NCBI GenBank assembly: GCA_026390635.1
Contig: JAPLFO010000165.1
Coordinates: 1-48,221 of the forward strand
From: Ignavibacteriales bacterium
Lineage (GTDB): Bacteria; Bacteroidota; Ignavibacteria; UBA10030; UBA8401
DNA: 48,221 nucleotides
Direction of reading: 5' to 3'
The notes below the pieces were generated by a model. That model saw only the letters and a list, made by a program, of their open reading frames with translations. It did not search any database and was not told where the DNA came from. The stretch's first letter is position 1, and each line of letters begins with the position of its first letter. Both the position numbers and the translations under genes were made by a program. Below are positions 34,659-42,577 of this stretch, piece after piece.

Positions 34659-35699
34659 ATGCACAGCGATAGTAAAAAGCAAAGACGCTCGTTCCTCTTT
34701 CGGGTAGTCAAGTATGCCCTACTCGCAACAGGCACTTTGGTTCTTTTGTTGATTCTGTTTGGCGTATGGATCTACTTTTCGATGTTCTCTGGTCCCGGCC
34801 CAATGGAAATCAATGCCTTTCATCCTTTCCGCTCAGAACAAGCAAAATCACAGTATCTTGCGGTCGAGGACAAAATGGCTCAAAGGTGGCCAGTCCATTC
34901 TGAAGAATTGCTCGCCCAAACTTCCTTTGGAAAAACATTCATGCGAATCAGCGGACCAACCGATGGCCCACCTTTGGTGTTATTGCCCGGAGGGGGATGC
35001 AGTTCCCTCATATGGTTCGCCAATGTTCAAGCCCTCTCGCAACACTACCGAACATATGCTTTGGACAATATCTACGACTATGGCCGAAGTGTCTACACTC
35101 GTGGAATCATGAACGGAAATGATTATTCGAGTTGGCTCAACGAGCTTCTGGATACGCTCAGACTCGGTGCTAATGTTCGGATCGTGGGTTATTCCTATGG
35201 AGGCTGGGTTACCAGTCAGTATGCTCTTCATCATCCAGAACGACTCTCGCGCGTCATCTTAATTGCACCAGCGTATACAATTCTACCGGTCAAAGACAAA
35301 TGGATCTGGGACATGGTAGCCACGCTTGTTCCAATTCGATATTTCAAGCAAAGAGCCATGTATTCAGTCTGGAAGGACCTGCTGAATAAGGACGACACTG
35401 GCAAGGATATCGTAGATGAGCGGGTTAGGTTTGTGGAAACAGCGTACAGTTGCTTCAAATTCAAGTCTCCCGTTAATCCCACGGTTCTCTCCGATTCTGA
35501 ACTCCAGAACATGGCGGTGCCAATACTCTATTTGATTGGCGCGAATGAGACAATGTACGACGCGGATAGTGCCATTCAGCGGTTGCACCGAGTCGCTCCG
35601 CGAATTGAAACCGATTTGATTGCCGGTACAGGGCATGATCTGATGTTCACACATACCGAGGTAATGAATCGAAGGATTCTCGATTTTTTGAGAGAGTAG
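34659..35699 (+). CDS. Membrane-anchored alpha/beta hydrolase
   Basis: A 346-residue protein with one N-terminal membrane helix (YALLATGTLVLLLILFGVWI) and an alpha/beta-hydrolase domain outside the membrane. LVLLPGGGCSSLIW is the oxyanion-hole region, VRIVGYSYGGWVTSQYALHH contains the nucleophile elbow GYSYGG, LYLIGANETMYDADSA holds the acid, and GTGHDLMFTHTE the catalytic His. Likely an esterase or lipase-like enzyme; substrate unknown. The ATG lies within GTTATGC, close to the right inverted repeat of the upstream insert. It is followed by a broken HicB gene. Confidence 0.9.
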   Translation: MHSDSKKQRRSFLFRVVKYALLATGTLVLLLILFGVWIYFSMFSGPGPMEINAFHPFRSEQAKSQYLAVEDKMAQRWPVHSEELLAQTSFGKTFMRISGPTDGPPLVLLPGGGCSSLIWFANVQALSQHYRTYALDNIYDYGRSVYTRGIMNGNDYSSWLNELLDTLRLGANVRIVGYSYGGWVTSQYALHHPERLSRVILIAPAYTILPVKDKWIWDMVATLVPIRYFKQRAMYSVWKDLLNKDDTGKDIVDERVRFVETAYSCFKFKSPVNPTVLSDSELQNMAVPILYLIGANETMYDADSAIQRLHRVAPRIETDLIAGTGHDLMFTHTEVMNRRILDFLRE

Positions 35700-35762
35700 C
35701 AGGCCCAAAAATTCTCTCCAACACTACTTCTTTGGCCGGCTCGCACGGTACCTGCGACCAGT

Positions 35763-35918
35763 ATGTGCCGCAAACCGAAAAGGAACTCCGTTGAAGAAGT
35801 GCGCACAAATCTCAAAGAAGCATTGGAATTATTTTTTGAGACCGCTTCGCGCCAGGAGATCAAAGATCGACTCCACGGTGAAGTTTTTGTGACGCGCCTT
35901 GATGTGGCAGTTGGATAA
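35763..35918 (+). pseudogene. HicB-family antitoxin remnant (C-terminal part)
   Basis: A 51-codon open frame ends SVEEVRTNLKEALELFFE, TASRQEIKDRLHGEVF and VTRLDVAVG, which matches the C-terminal half of HicB antitoxins (EEALANLKEALELYLE... LHGEVFVTRxEVAVG). The N-terminal half with the partial RNase-H fold (CPELGVASQG) is absent; the bases upstream carry no such motif in any frame. Just after the stop, KLRILSG is readable, like the start of a HicA toxin, but it breaks off at once. So this is probably the relic of a hicBA pair. Confidence 0.6.
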
Positions 35919-35990
35919 GCTACGAATTCTCTCGGGGCAATCGGGATTGTCAAGGATTGAGCCAGATCGGCGGGCTCCCCATACCACTAC

Positions 35991-38096
35991 TCATCTAAGC
36001 AGCATCATTTTCTTCATGGCCACAAAACGATTTTGGGGATTCTGGGAACTGACGGCCTCTATTCGATAGAAATATAATCCTGAGGCAACACTGGCATTCC
36101 ACACCGTTTCGTGCCAACCCGATTGCTGCTCCGTCTCATTCAGATCTGCAATCTCCTGCCCAAGGACGTTGTAGATTTTGATCGATACCCGGCTTGAAGA
36201 CGGCACTGCATAGCAAATCGTTGTGCTGGGATTGAACGGATTGGGATAGTTTTGACCCAACTCATACGTCGCCGCATGTACCGTCACACCGGAGCCATGA
36301 ATCACCCGAGCACCACTGGCGACAGACAAAGCAGTCGGCTCGATTGTGAACTTTGAACCAGATTGAATCCGTAGTATTCCGCCGGGATTTATGTTCACAC
36401 TTCCCGTTCCCGCGACGGTAACATCCCCGTTAATCTCCAGTTCTCCATCAACAACAAGCATGCTATCGATGGTAATAGTAGGCGATCCCTTGATGAGCAA
36501 TTTTCTATTCGGAAGGATTCTGACCATGCCATCAAGTCTGATGTTTGATTTCCATTCCAACGGGTAAGAATCGGGCGCATAAATATTGCCGACATATTTT
36601 TGCTCCGAAAAATGGCTCATAATATTCACGATCATTTGCTGCACTTTTGCTCTATCATTCCCGGCGCATGGGTATAATGCGGCAGACAAAGCGCCGGCTC
36701 CCAATCCAAACACCCGGGCGTTGCTGAGGGTATCTTCATAATAGATCATTTCGTGCAATACCATCTCCGTGCTCCCGCCATCCTTGTAGCTTCTTACGTA
36801 CCGTTTCGCCAGAATTGTTGTTGGATAATCTGCCTTGCCGTTTGATTGAGTTGAATTGTCAAGCTCGGTTCCCAGAATACCGTACCAACGCCCATTTTTG
36901 CTATAGCCATGACCGAGCGTATCACCGCATTTCAATCCCAATCCCCGAAAGATCCAGTGGCCCGGGGTGACAATGCTGTCCGACGGTATTCCCATGTCTT
37001 CGTTATTATATGCCCGCTCATATTGAGATCCCAGGAATTTTCCTTCAGGTTTCGTCGGATCGATATTTCGAAAGCGGCTCGCTTTGGGATATGCGAGGCC
37101 AACCCACCATTTATCACATCGAAGTTGTGTGTGAGAACCATTCAACCATTGAGTTCTCCAGTAGCAGGTATTGGCAGAAAATCGGGCAAGATTATTATGG
37201 AGATGAGAATCATTCCTCCCGATGAAGCTTTCCGTCTCATCACGCTCCTTTTGCGTCCAATATTCATCGTGCTGCCATAGCACCAACGTCTTATACGCAG
37301 AGAGAAAAGGCAAACCAAGACTGTCAACGTCAATATTATTGCAGTAGTCCATCACCATGCCGCTGTCTTCCAACGTTTTGATGAACTGATTTGCGTATCC
37401 GCATCTGATCGTTCTGCTTAGTTCATACCACATCGGCCTCTCGATGCTGATAGTATCGCTAATGGTGAGTGAAGGATCCTGAGATTTGGAGTAGAGAGAC
37501 CCGCCGCCCCAATAGTTGTACGCCTGGTTGGTCGAAAAATCGTATTTGAACAATATTTTCGACATTGTTCCGGGATTGGGTGAACGTACGATGAATGGAG
37601 CATAGTACCTGTTTTGGAAAACGGAGGGCGATTGGTGCTCCAGCTGAGCGTAATACAAACCGCTTTTCCAGTTTAAGGGAATATAGAATGAAACGGCAGA
37701 TGAGTCCCAGTATTGTGTGCAGCCTTTTTGAAAATCAACCGCTCTACGGGAATAGTCTCCGATATCAATTGGATTGCCGACAGAATCGTGGAGAGAATAG
37801 AATCTTCCGGCAATGACCGATGATATGTAGAGTGCATTTGCCGTATCCGGAAGGCGAAAGATCCTGATCCTATAGTCGGTGTGCTGTGTACCGCTGTCAC
37901 ACACACTGACATAGAGTTTGATGGTCTCGCCCGCTTTCACACTCGTTGGAAGCGCATATCCTTCAATTGCATACCGTGTCCATGCCAACGGTGTCTGAAC
38001 CGCAGATTGGGAAAGGATCCTATTGGGATTTTCACTGCAGAAGAGAGATGCAGAAATCAGAGAGAAAATTGTAATATAGTGTTTGGCTATTTTCAC
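35991..38096 (-). CDS. T9SS-sorted protein with N,N-dimethylformamidase beta-like domain
   Basis: A 701-residue secreted protein. A signal segment (HYITIFSLISASLFC) may end in a lipobox-like Cys. Residues of about 150-490 resemble the C-terminal domain of N,N-dimethylformamidase large subunits: LSAYKTLVLWQHDEYWTQKE and LARFSANTCYWRTQW carry the conserved Tyr residues, with STEMVLHEMIYYED later. A beta-rich segment (DGELEINGDVTVAGTGSVNI) follows, then the type A sorting domain LGQNYPNPFNPSTTICYAVP to KKMMLLR. Export through T9SS and attachment or release at the surface is expected. Family match is moderate and the substrate unknown. A terminator-like hairpin lies 94 bases before the ATG. Confidence 0.8.
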   Translation of the reverse strand: MKIAKHYITIFSLISASLFCSENPNRILSQSAVQTPLAWTRYAIEGYALPTSVKAGETIKLYVSVCDSGTQHTDYRIRIFRLPDTANALYISSVIAGRFYSLHDSVGNPIDIGDYSRRAVDFQKGCTQYWDSSAVSFYIPLNWKSGLYYAQLEHQSPSVFQNRYYAPFIVRSPNPGTMSKILFKYDFSTNQAYNYWGGGSLYSKSQDPSLTISDTISIERPMWYELSRTIRCGYANQFIKTLEDSGMVMDYCNNIDVDSLGLPFLSAYKTLVLWQHDEYWTQKERDETESFIGRNDSHLHNNLARFSANTCYWRTQWLNGSHTQLRCDKWWVGLAYPKASRFRNIDPTKPEGKFLGSQYERAYNNEDMGIPSDSIVTPGHWIFRGLGLKCGDTLGHGYSKNGRWYGILGTELDNSTQSNGKADYPTTILAKRYVRSYKDGGSTEMVLHEMIYYEDTLSNARVFGLGAGALSAALYPCAGNDRAKVQQMIVNIMSHFSEQKYVGNIYAPDSYPLEWKSNIRLDGMVRILPNRKLLIKGSPTITIDSMLVVDGELEINGDVTVAGTGSVNINPGGILRIQSGSKFTIEPTALSVASGARVIHGSGVTVHAATYELGQNYPNPFNPSTTICYAVPSSSRVSIKIYNVLGQEIADLNETEQQSGWHETVWNASVASGLYFYRIEAVSSQNPQNRFVAMKKMMLLR

Positions 38097-38189
38097 AGAT
38101 CAAGACTTTGTCGATGTAAAAAGAAAACCCTATTTATTATGCCTCACCGGATCCTCGCTGCGATCTTGCAGCGGTGGTCACACATAGTC

Positions 38190-38231
38190 AAAAAAAGACC
38201 TCTACTATCGCCTATGCGATACCAGAGGTCT
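38190..38231 (-). terminator. Hairpin with U-tract upstream of a T9SS cargo gene
   Basis: On the minus strand AGACCTCT pairs with AGAGGTCT and, inside, ATCGC with GCGAT; then TTTTTT. It is a complete intrinsic terminator, yet the next gene in that direction starts 94 bases further on and no intact minus-strand gene ends before it. It may be an attenuator in the leader of the downstream gene or the old terminator of a lost gene. Confidence 0.75.
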
Positions 38232-38720
38232 CTGTTCCGCTCCCTCCTGCCTCCCCGGGATTCTCCCGAACTAAATAAAATACGCGAGTTTGATGACATT
38301 GTCAATAATCACGAGTGAATTCTTGAGTTTTTTATGCGCGACCGGCGAGCATTGCCCATGCATCCGGCGGCAGCATTCAAAGGGGGTAAGCCAACGCCCC
38401 GCCGCCACCTCACCAGCGGTGCGAGACCGCGGCAGGCTTCACGGATATTGTTCGATCACTTCAAAAAGCAGGCATGGCTTCCGGCCGGAGCCTCTGTTTC
38501 GACCTATCGGAATGACGGGCGAGTCTCTGACAAGATATGCTATTAAAGTCAGCAACCGGCGCCCAACTCAAAAACATGATTGCATTACTGAACTGTTTTT
38601 TGGATATTGTTTGTGCCTGCACGGATGTTTTTTCACCCAACAGGTGTTTTGGCCCGGTAGATTAGTCCCCACAGGGATTTCCATACGGGTCCACATATAT
38701 CCACAATTGGAGGTAGCGGT
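38232..38720. other. Gap without a supported gene
   Basis: Several short open frames exist on both strands but none shows a ribosome-binding site, codon pattern or motif I recognise. The last 15 bases hold the ribosome-binding site (GGAGG) of the small gene that follows. Confidence 0.5.
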
Positions 38721-38978
38721 ATGTTAACTTCATTTTGTACCGACGAGAACAAATTGTATGCAATGTACGTGGTGGGAGAAAACACCACAGTACTTCTCAG
38801 CTTTGGGACCCTTGCGGAATTCAAGAAGGAGGCCAAGGAATATTTTGTGCAGATGACAAAGAAAGTTATGATCGTGAACGTCACCAGAATGGACGGCAAA
38901 TTGTTCACAATTCGTGCAGAACGAACAGCTGGTCCTGAAGTGAAGGTGACTTATGGCGAGCTGAAGAGTGTGTCGTAA
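38721..38978 (+). CDS. Small protein of unknown function
   Basis: An 85-residue protein with a clear ribosome-binding site, GGAGG eight bases before the ATG. Sequence reads MLTSFCTDENKLYAMYVVGE, then LLSFGTLAEFKKEAKEYFVQ, KKVMIVNVTRMDGKLFTIRA and VKVTYGELKSVS: one short helix between beta-strands, soluble, no membrane segment, no signal peptide. I do not recognise it. It is flanked by a tyrosine-recombinase relic and T9SS cargo genes, and a strong terminator lies 150 bases downstream on its strand, which supports expression as a single gene. Confidence 0.65.
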   Translation: MLTSFCTDENKLYAMYVVGENTTVLLSFGTLAEFKKEAKEYFVQMTKKVMIVNVTRMDGKLFTIRAERTAGPEVKVTYGELKSVS

Positions 38979-39129
38979 CGGCTGCAGGTAGAACGATAGT
39001 AGCACTATCTGCACTTTTCGCCAGCTCAGTATTCGAACCATCGGGATAGGCCTGTTGTTTTTTCACGACGATGGGTCGCTAGAAGGTATTCGCCAGGGAT
39101 TATTATCCGATTCGAAATAAATTATTGAA

Positions 39130-39163
39130 GCCCGGTAGTTGTCTTTCTACCGGGCCTTTTTTT
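39130..39163 (+). terminator. Intrinsic terminator
   Basis: GCCCGGTAG (39130-39138) pairs perfectly with CTACCGGGC (39147-39155), with an eight-base loop and then CTTTTTTT. It serves the small gene at 38721-38978. Confidence 0.9.
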
Positions 39164-39205
39164 GTGCAACAGAATGCTGAAATCATACACATTTCAACCT
39201 GATCG

Positions 39206-39397
39206 CTACCGCTTCATACGCTGAGCCTGGTGATGTGTTGTTGCCCTCAGGCATTCGACACTAAGAGATACGGCTTTCACCGCATCAGATCCCAAATAAT
39301 GAGCATACTTCTCGGCCACCGCAATACTGGAATATCCTGCCCGCGTTTGAAGCACTTTGATATCAGCTCCAATACGGATGGGATTGGTAAATAGCAA
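39206..39397 (-). pseudogene. Tyrosine recombinase C-terminal remnant
   Basis: The 63-residue frame contains IRIGADIKVLQTRAGYSSIA and VAEKYAHYLGSDAVKAV, which matches the C-terminal end of XerC/D-like integrases (GVDIKTVQxLLGHSSIxxTEKYAHL), including the Tyr nucleophile in KYAH. The His of LLGH is replaced by AGY and the upstream HxLRH box is absent, so catalysis is lost. The break point coincides with a long hairpin at 39396-39452. Confidence 0.7.
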
Positions 39398-39452
39398 ATC
39401 CGGTACGCGGAGAATATCTCACAAGATATTCATAGTCGCGTGTACCGGATTT
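39396..39452. repeat. Long two-part hairpin at recombinase break point
   Basis: AAATCCGGTACGCG at the left and CGCGTGTACCGGATTT at the right are inverted arms with a two-base bulge; within them AGAATATCT and AGATATTC form a second stem with a four-base loop. It separates the recombinase relic from the end of the FG-GAP gene and could act as a terminator without a T-tract or be a former recombination site. Confidence 0.7.
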
Positions 39453-39489
39453 TGTATGAGCAGCTTCGCTATGTAGTCAAGGACAATAG

Positions 39490-41184
39490 CTATTTCAGAA
39501 ATTCCATCTTCATTCTCTGAGAAAAATTGCCGGCGATCATTTCAAGAATATATGTACCGGATGCAAGGGCGGAAGGATTCCACACCGTTGAATGTCCCCC
39601 TGCCTCAAGCACTTGATTTGCCAGCGTCGCTACGAGACGTCCTGTTACATCATACACTTTCAATGAGACGAATTGCGTTATCGGCAATGCAAAATCTATT
39701 GTCGTCGAAGGATTGAAAGGGTTTGGATAATTTTGGTTCAGAACATAGCCATCGACGGTCACTCCTTCATGAGACCGGACCGATGCCGATGCGGTTTTTG
39801 ATTCTATGATAATGATCGCCGGATCAGATTGACCGTGTCGAGTTCTCAGATTGTTGATAAATATCTCTTTCTTCCCGTCGCCATCAACATCATTGCCCAA
39901 TGCAATGGTCTTGAAATTAAAAAGAGAATCGGTCGCAAGTGTGTCCTGAAATATCGTGGTAAAATTATAACTGACAGAATCGCCCACCGGTCCCGATTTG
40001 TACTCCAACCTGAACACACATCGACGAGGACCAGGACCCGTAACGATATAGTCCATTTTCCCATTGCCATCGACATCACCGATATCTGCCCCTTCAAAAG
40101 ACCACGTGGAAATCGCCGGCATATCAGATGTAATCGTTTTTACAGAATTCGTAGTTAAGGTGGAAACATCGGATGTATGATCGATACAGTAGAGATTTCC
40201 CGGGTTGGTAACGTCTGTAATACCGGCAACGTACATTTCCAGCTTGCCGTCATTGTCTCCATCATAGAATTTCATACTGTGACGTGCACCGACATCATTG
40301 TCCGGTCGTGCCTGGTTGATATCGGCCTGGAGAGTATAGTCGTCTTTCTTCTGTGACTCATAGATCGCGAGACTAAAGAGATCCCAGGTGAATGCCCAAA
40401 TTTCTTTCTTCCCGTCACCGTCAAAATCGGCAATCCCCATATCATAGACCGAGCCTCCTCTCAACACACTGGAAGAATCTGCGAATTCCATGTCGATAGA
40501 GCTGAACGATTCGGGTGAAATATCTCCATTTAAATGCCCCACAACGAGCGTTCTTCCGGCGCCTGAATTCGGCGCGCCGCCATAATCATCTTTCCGTGAT
40601 GTAAGAACAATTTCCACGTCGCCATCCTTGTCAAGATCGTCGAGCAGTACCCTGGACGACCGATATTGAATCCCCTGCCTGATGCCGCATCTTGATGAAA
40701 ATGTCGGCTGAGCAGGAAACGTTGTTCCAGCAAATTCATAGAAATACACAATGTCCATCGTGTTCGAAGGAGACACCGGAGTTGCCACAACAATTTCCGG
40801 CTTGCCGTCCTTATCCATATCTGCCAGCGTGAAATCAGAATAGGCATATATTTCCTTATTCGATCCCGGAAGATGAGCTGACCACAGAAGTTTATATGAA
40901 TTATCACCATTTGCCTCGAACCAGAAAAGATATGGACGGGAAGTATCGCCATACCACACCGGATCAGCCATCGCAATAAATTCTCTCTTGCCATTTTTAT
41001 TGATATCAAAGCCGGTGAGGACTTTCTCAGCTCCCACGCTGTCCGGCCAGCCCGGGATGTTTTTAGGAAGTATCGATGTTGAGAATGTGAATCCTGCATC
41101 TATTTTATACTGCGCAAAGAGCGGGGTTGATAAAATGCAGCATGCAAAGACGCAGCATATCACACATTTTACTTTGGCTCGCAT
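39490..41184 (-). CDS. FG-GAP/VCBS-repeat propeller protein with T9SS sorting domain
   Basis: A 564-residue secreted protein starting at 41184 (MRAKVKCVICCVFACCILST, cleaved after PLFAQ), preferred over an ATG 93 bases upstream because the signal peptide begins there and GGGAGA precedes it. The body has repeated calcium-binding loops of FG-GAP type: FDINKNGKREF, ADMDKDGKPEIV, DDLDKDGDVEIV, ADFDGDGKKEIW, YDGDNDGKLEMY, GDVDGNGKMDYI, NDVDGDGKKEIF, about seven blades of a propeller. The C-terminus is a type A T9SS domain (LNQNYPNPFNPSTTIDFALP to KMEFLK). Likely a surface or released binding protein; ligand unknown. Confidence 0.9.
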   Translation of the reverse strand: MRAKVKCVICCVFACCILSTPLFAQYKIDAGFTFSTSILPKNIPGWPDSVGAEKVLTGFDINKNGKREFIAMADPVWYGDTSRPYLFWFEANGDNSYKLLWSAHLPGSNKEIYAYSDFTLADMDKDGKPEIVVATPVSPSNTMDIVYFYEFAGTTFPAQPTFSSRCGIRQGIQYRSSRVLLDDLDKDGDVEIVLTSRKDDYGGAPNSGAGRTLVVGHLNGDISPESFSSIDMEFADSSSVLRGGSVYDMGIADFDGDGKKEIWAFTWDLFSLAIYESQKKDDYTLQADINQARPDNDVGARHSMKFYDGDNDGKLEMYVAGITDVTNPGNLYCIDHTSDVSTLTTNSVKTITSDMPAISTWSFEGADIGDVDGNGKMDYIVTGPGPRRCVFRLEYKSGPVGDSVSYNFTTIFQDTLATDSLFNFKTIALGNDVDGDGKKEIFINNLRTRHGQSDPAIIIIESKTASASVRSHEGVTVDGYVLNQNYPNPFNPSTTIDFALPITQFVSLKVYDVTGRLVATLANQVLEAGGHSTVWNPSALASGTYILEMIAGNFSQRMKMEFLK

Positions 41185-41332
41185 ATATGGTCTCCCATTG
41201 AATGTGACGGAATGTTGGCGATTAACTGAGGTGCCAAACAAGAAGCAAATTTCTGTTCTAAAAAGCAAAATATTCAATGGGAGATATGGACGGCGCCACC
41301 CGCTGCCGGGCGTAAGGCCGCGTGAAACATAG

Positions 41333-41365
41333 AGAGACCTGTCAGTGGGATGCCGGCAGGTCTCT
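41333..41365 (-). promoter_or_regulatory. Leader hairpin upstream of FG-GAP gene start region
   Basis: Minus strand: AGAGACCTG pairs with CAGGTCTCT, with inner CGG/CTG pairing. The right edge lies 149 bases from the start codon of 39490-41184, and 28 bases after the stop of the MBL gene. It resembles the hairpin at 38196-38231 in its AGACCT/AGGTCT arms. No T-tract follows. Confidence 0.5.
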
Positions 41366-41392
41366 GTCTGATATCCTGCTGATGATCGAAAT

Positions 41393-42457
41393 CTATTTCA
41401 GCAAAATCATTCGCTTCGTTTTCTGGAACGGTCCTGCTGTCAATGAGCAGAAGTAGATACCGCTCGGCATCGTGGAAGCATCCCATTGCAATGAGTACGT
41501 TCCCGCGTCCTTCTTCTGATTCACCAGCGTCGCCACCTCGCGGCCGAGCAAATCAACTATCTTTACCATGACCTGCGATTGCAGTGGAATGGCATATTCG
41601 ATTGTTGTGGATGGATTGAATGGGTTGGGATAGTTTTGATCCAGACAATACGCCTGTGGTGTTATTGAGTGTGTTCTGTTTTCCTGTTTCACATCGACGA
41701 AACTCGATGAGAGTGTTATGACCCTTCCCACGCCCATCTCAACAAAGTCTGAACCGAATGCTTTTCTCAGCAATGCAATTGCCGCGTCACCTGTACAATG
41801 AGTAGCTCCGCATTTTCTTATCCCCATGTCTTTCATTTCTTTAATCAGCCCATTTACCTGCAAGTCCGTATAGTCGAGCCAATGGAATCCCCCCAGCACC
41901 AGGTATATTTTCCTATTCATAAGCTGTTGGACGCGTTGAAGAATATTGGTCACTCCGGGATGTGAGCAACCCATGATGACAACCAGACCGCTATCAGCGG
42001 AGATGATAAGGGATTGTTCGTTCACCGCTCCCGACACTTCACCGGTCGTCTGCACTCCGGGCAAGAGGTGTGCAGGCGCCGAATCCCGGACTACGGTGGC
42101 GCCCGTAAGTTTAATCGTCCGTTCCGTCAGCGTGGAGAAGGAATTGCAGATGAAAGCGGTAGCGGTGGATGCGGATCCGAGCGCCGCACTCAGTCCGCCC
42201 GTGTGGTCGCTATGATCGTGTGAGACAACAACAAGATTCGCACTTTTCGTTGACAGACCAAGTGCGGCAGCATTTGCAAGGATATCGAATCCTTCTATCA
42301 GGCATGAGAATCCCCAATCTGCTGTTGTGGCCTTATTGAATATGGTGTTGTCGTAAAGAATGGTGATCGTAACGTGATCTCCTGCAATTACTGAATCCGG
42401 GAACGCAAATCCAACAAGCAGGAGAACCAAAACGATAATGCTCAAAGTGTGTTTCAT
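41393..42457 (-). CDS. T9SS-sorted metallo-beta-lactamase-fold hydrolase
   Basis: A 354-residue secreted protein with strong ribosome-binding site AAGGAGG. After the signal peptide (LSIIVLVLLLVGFAFPDSVIA) the first part resembles the MBL family annotated as dihydropteridine-ribofuranosyl-aminobenzene phosphate synthase: ITILYDNTIFNK, DWGFSCLIEG, VVVSHDHSDHTGGLSAAL (metal motif), MGCSHPGVTNIL, LVLGGFHWLDY and CGATHCTGDAA. The normal strand with LFDTG between CLIEG and the metal motif is missing, leaving CLIEGFDILANAAALG. The C-terminal 80 residues are a type A T9SS domain (LDQNYPNPFNPSTTIEYAIP to KRMILLK). Active-site metal residues are otherwise kept; substrate unknown. Confidence 0.88.
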   Translation of the reverse strand: MKHTLSIIVLVLLLVGFAFPDSVIAGDHVTITILYDNTIFNKATTADWGFSCLIEGFDILANAAALGLSTKSANLVVVSHDHSDHTGGLSAALGSASTATAFICNSFSTLTERTIKLTGATVVRDSAPAHLLPGVQTTGEVSGAVNEQSLIISADSGLVVIMGCSHPGVTNILQRVQQLMNRKIYLVLGGFHWLDYTDLQVNGLIKEMKDMGIRKCGATHCTGDAAIALLRKAFGSDFVEMGVGRVITLSSSFVDVKQENRTHSITPQAYCLDQNYPNPFNPSTTIEYAIPLQSQVMVKIVDLLGREVATLVNQKKDAGTYSLQWDASTMPSGIYFCSLTAGPFQKTKRMILLK

Positions 42458-42476
42458 ACAGCCTCCTTGGTATATG

Positions 42477-42506
42477 AGCCTTCGCCAGCTCCCGCCAACA
42501 GAGGCT
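42477..42506 (-). promoter_or_regulatory. Leader hairpin with GNRA-type loop
   Basis: Minus strand AGCCTCTGTTGGCGGGAGCT then GGCGAAGGCT: outer AGCCT/AGGCT and inner GTTGGC/GCTGGC (with wobble pairs) capped by GGGA. It lies 20 bases before the start codon of the MBL gene. A near-identical hairpin with a GAAA loop is at 47125-47156. Confidence 0.55.
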
Positions 42507-42530
42507 TATGAATTGTTACTTGATCAACAC

Positions 42531-42577
42531 TCCCGCTACAAAGCAGCGGGATCTCAATTAAATGACTTCGTCATTTA
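42531..42577. repeat. Two adjacent small hairpins at a gene junction
   Basis: TCCCGCT/AGCGGGA (42531-42552) and AAATGAC/GTCATTT (42561-42577) lie between the propeller gene and the MBL gene; the second overlaps the stop codon of the former. They may slow or end transcription, but neither has a T-tract. Confidence 0.6.

Noticed and set aside
38290-38727. Possible gene in the gap before the small protein
   Set aside because: Three overlapping frames with no recognisable motif, no ribosome-binding site and no consistent codon pattern.
42477-42506. Cyclic-di-GMP or other known riboswitch
   Set aside because: The hairpin has a GNRA loop but none of the conserved single-stranded blocks of GEMM or other classes I know; kept as an unnamed leader hairpin.
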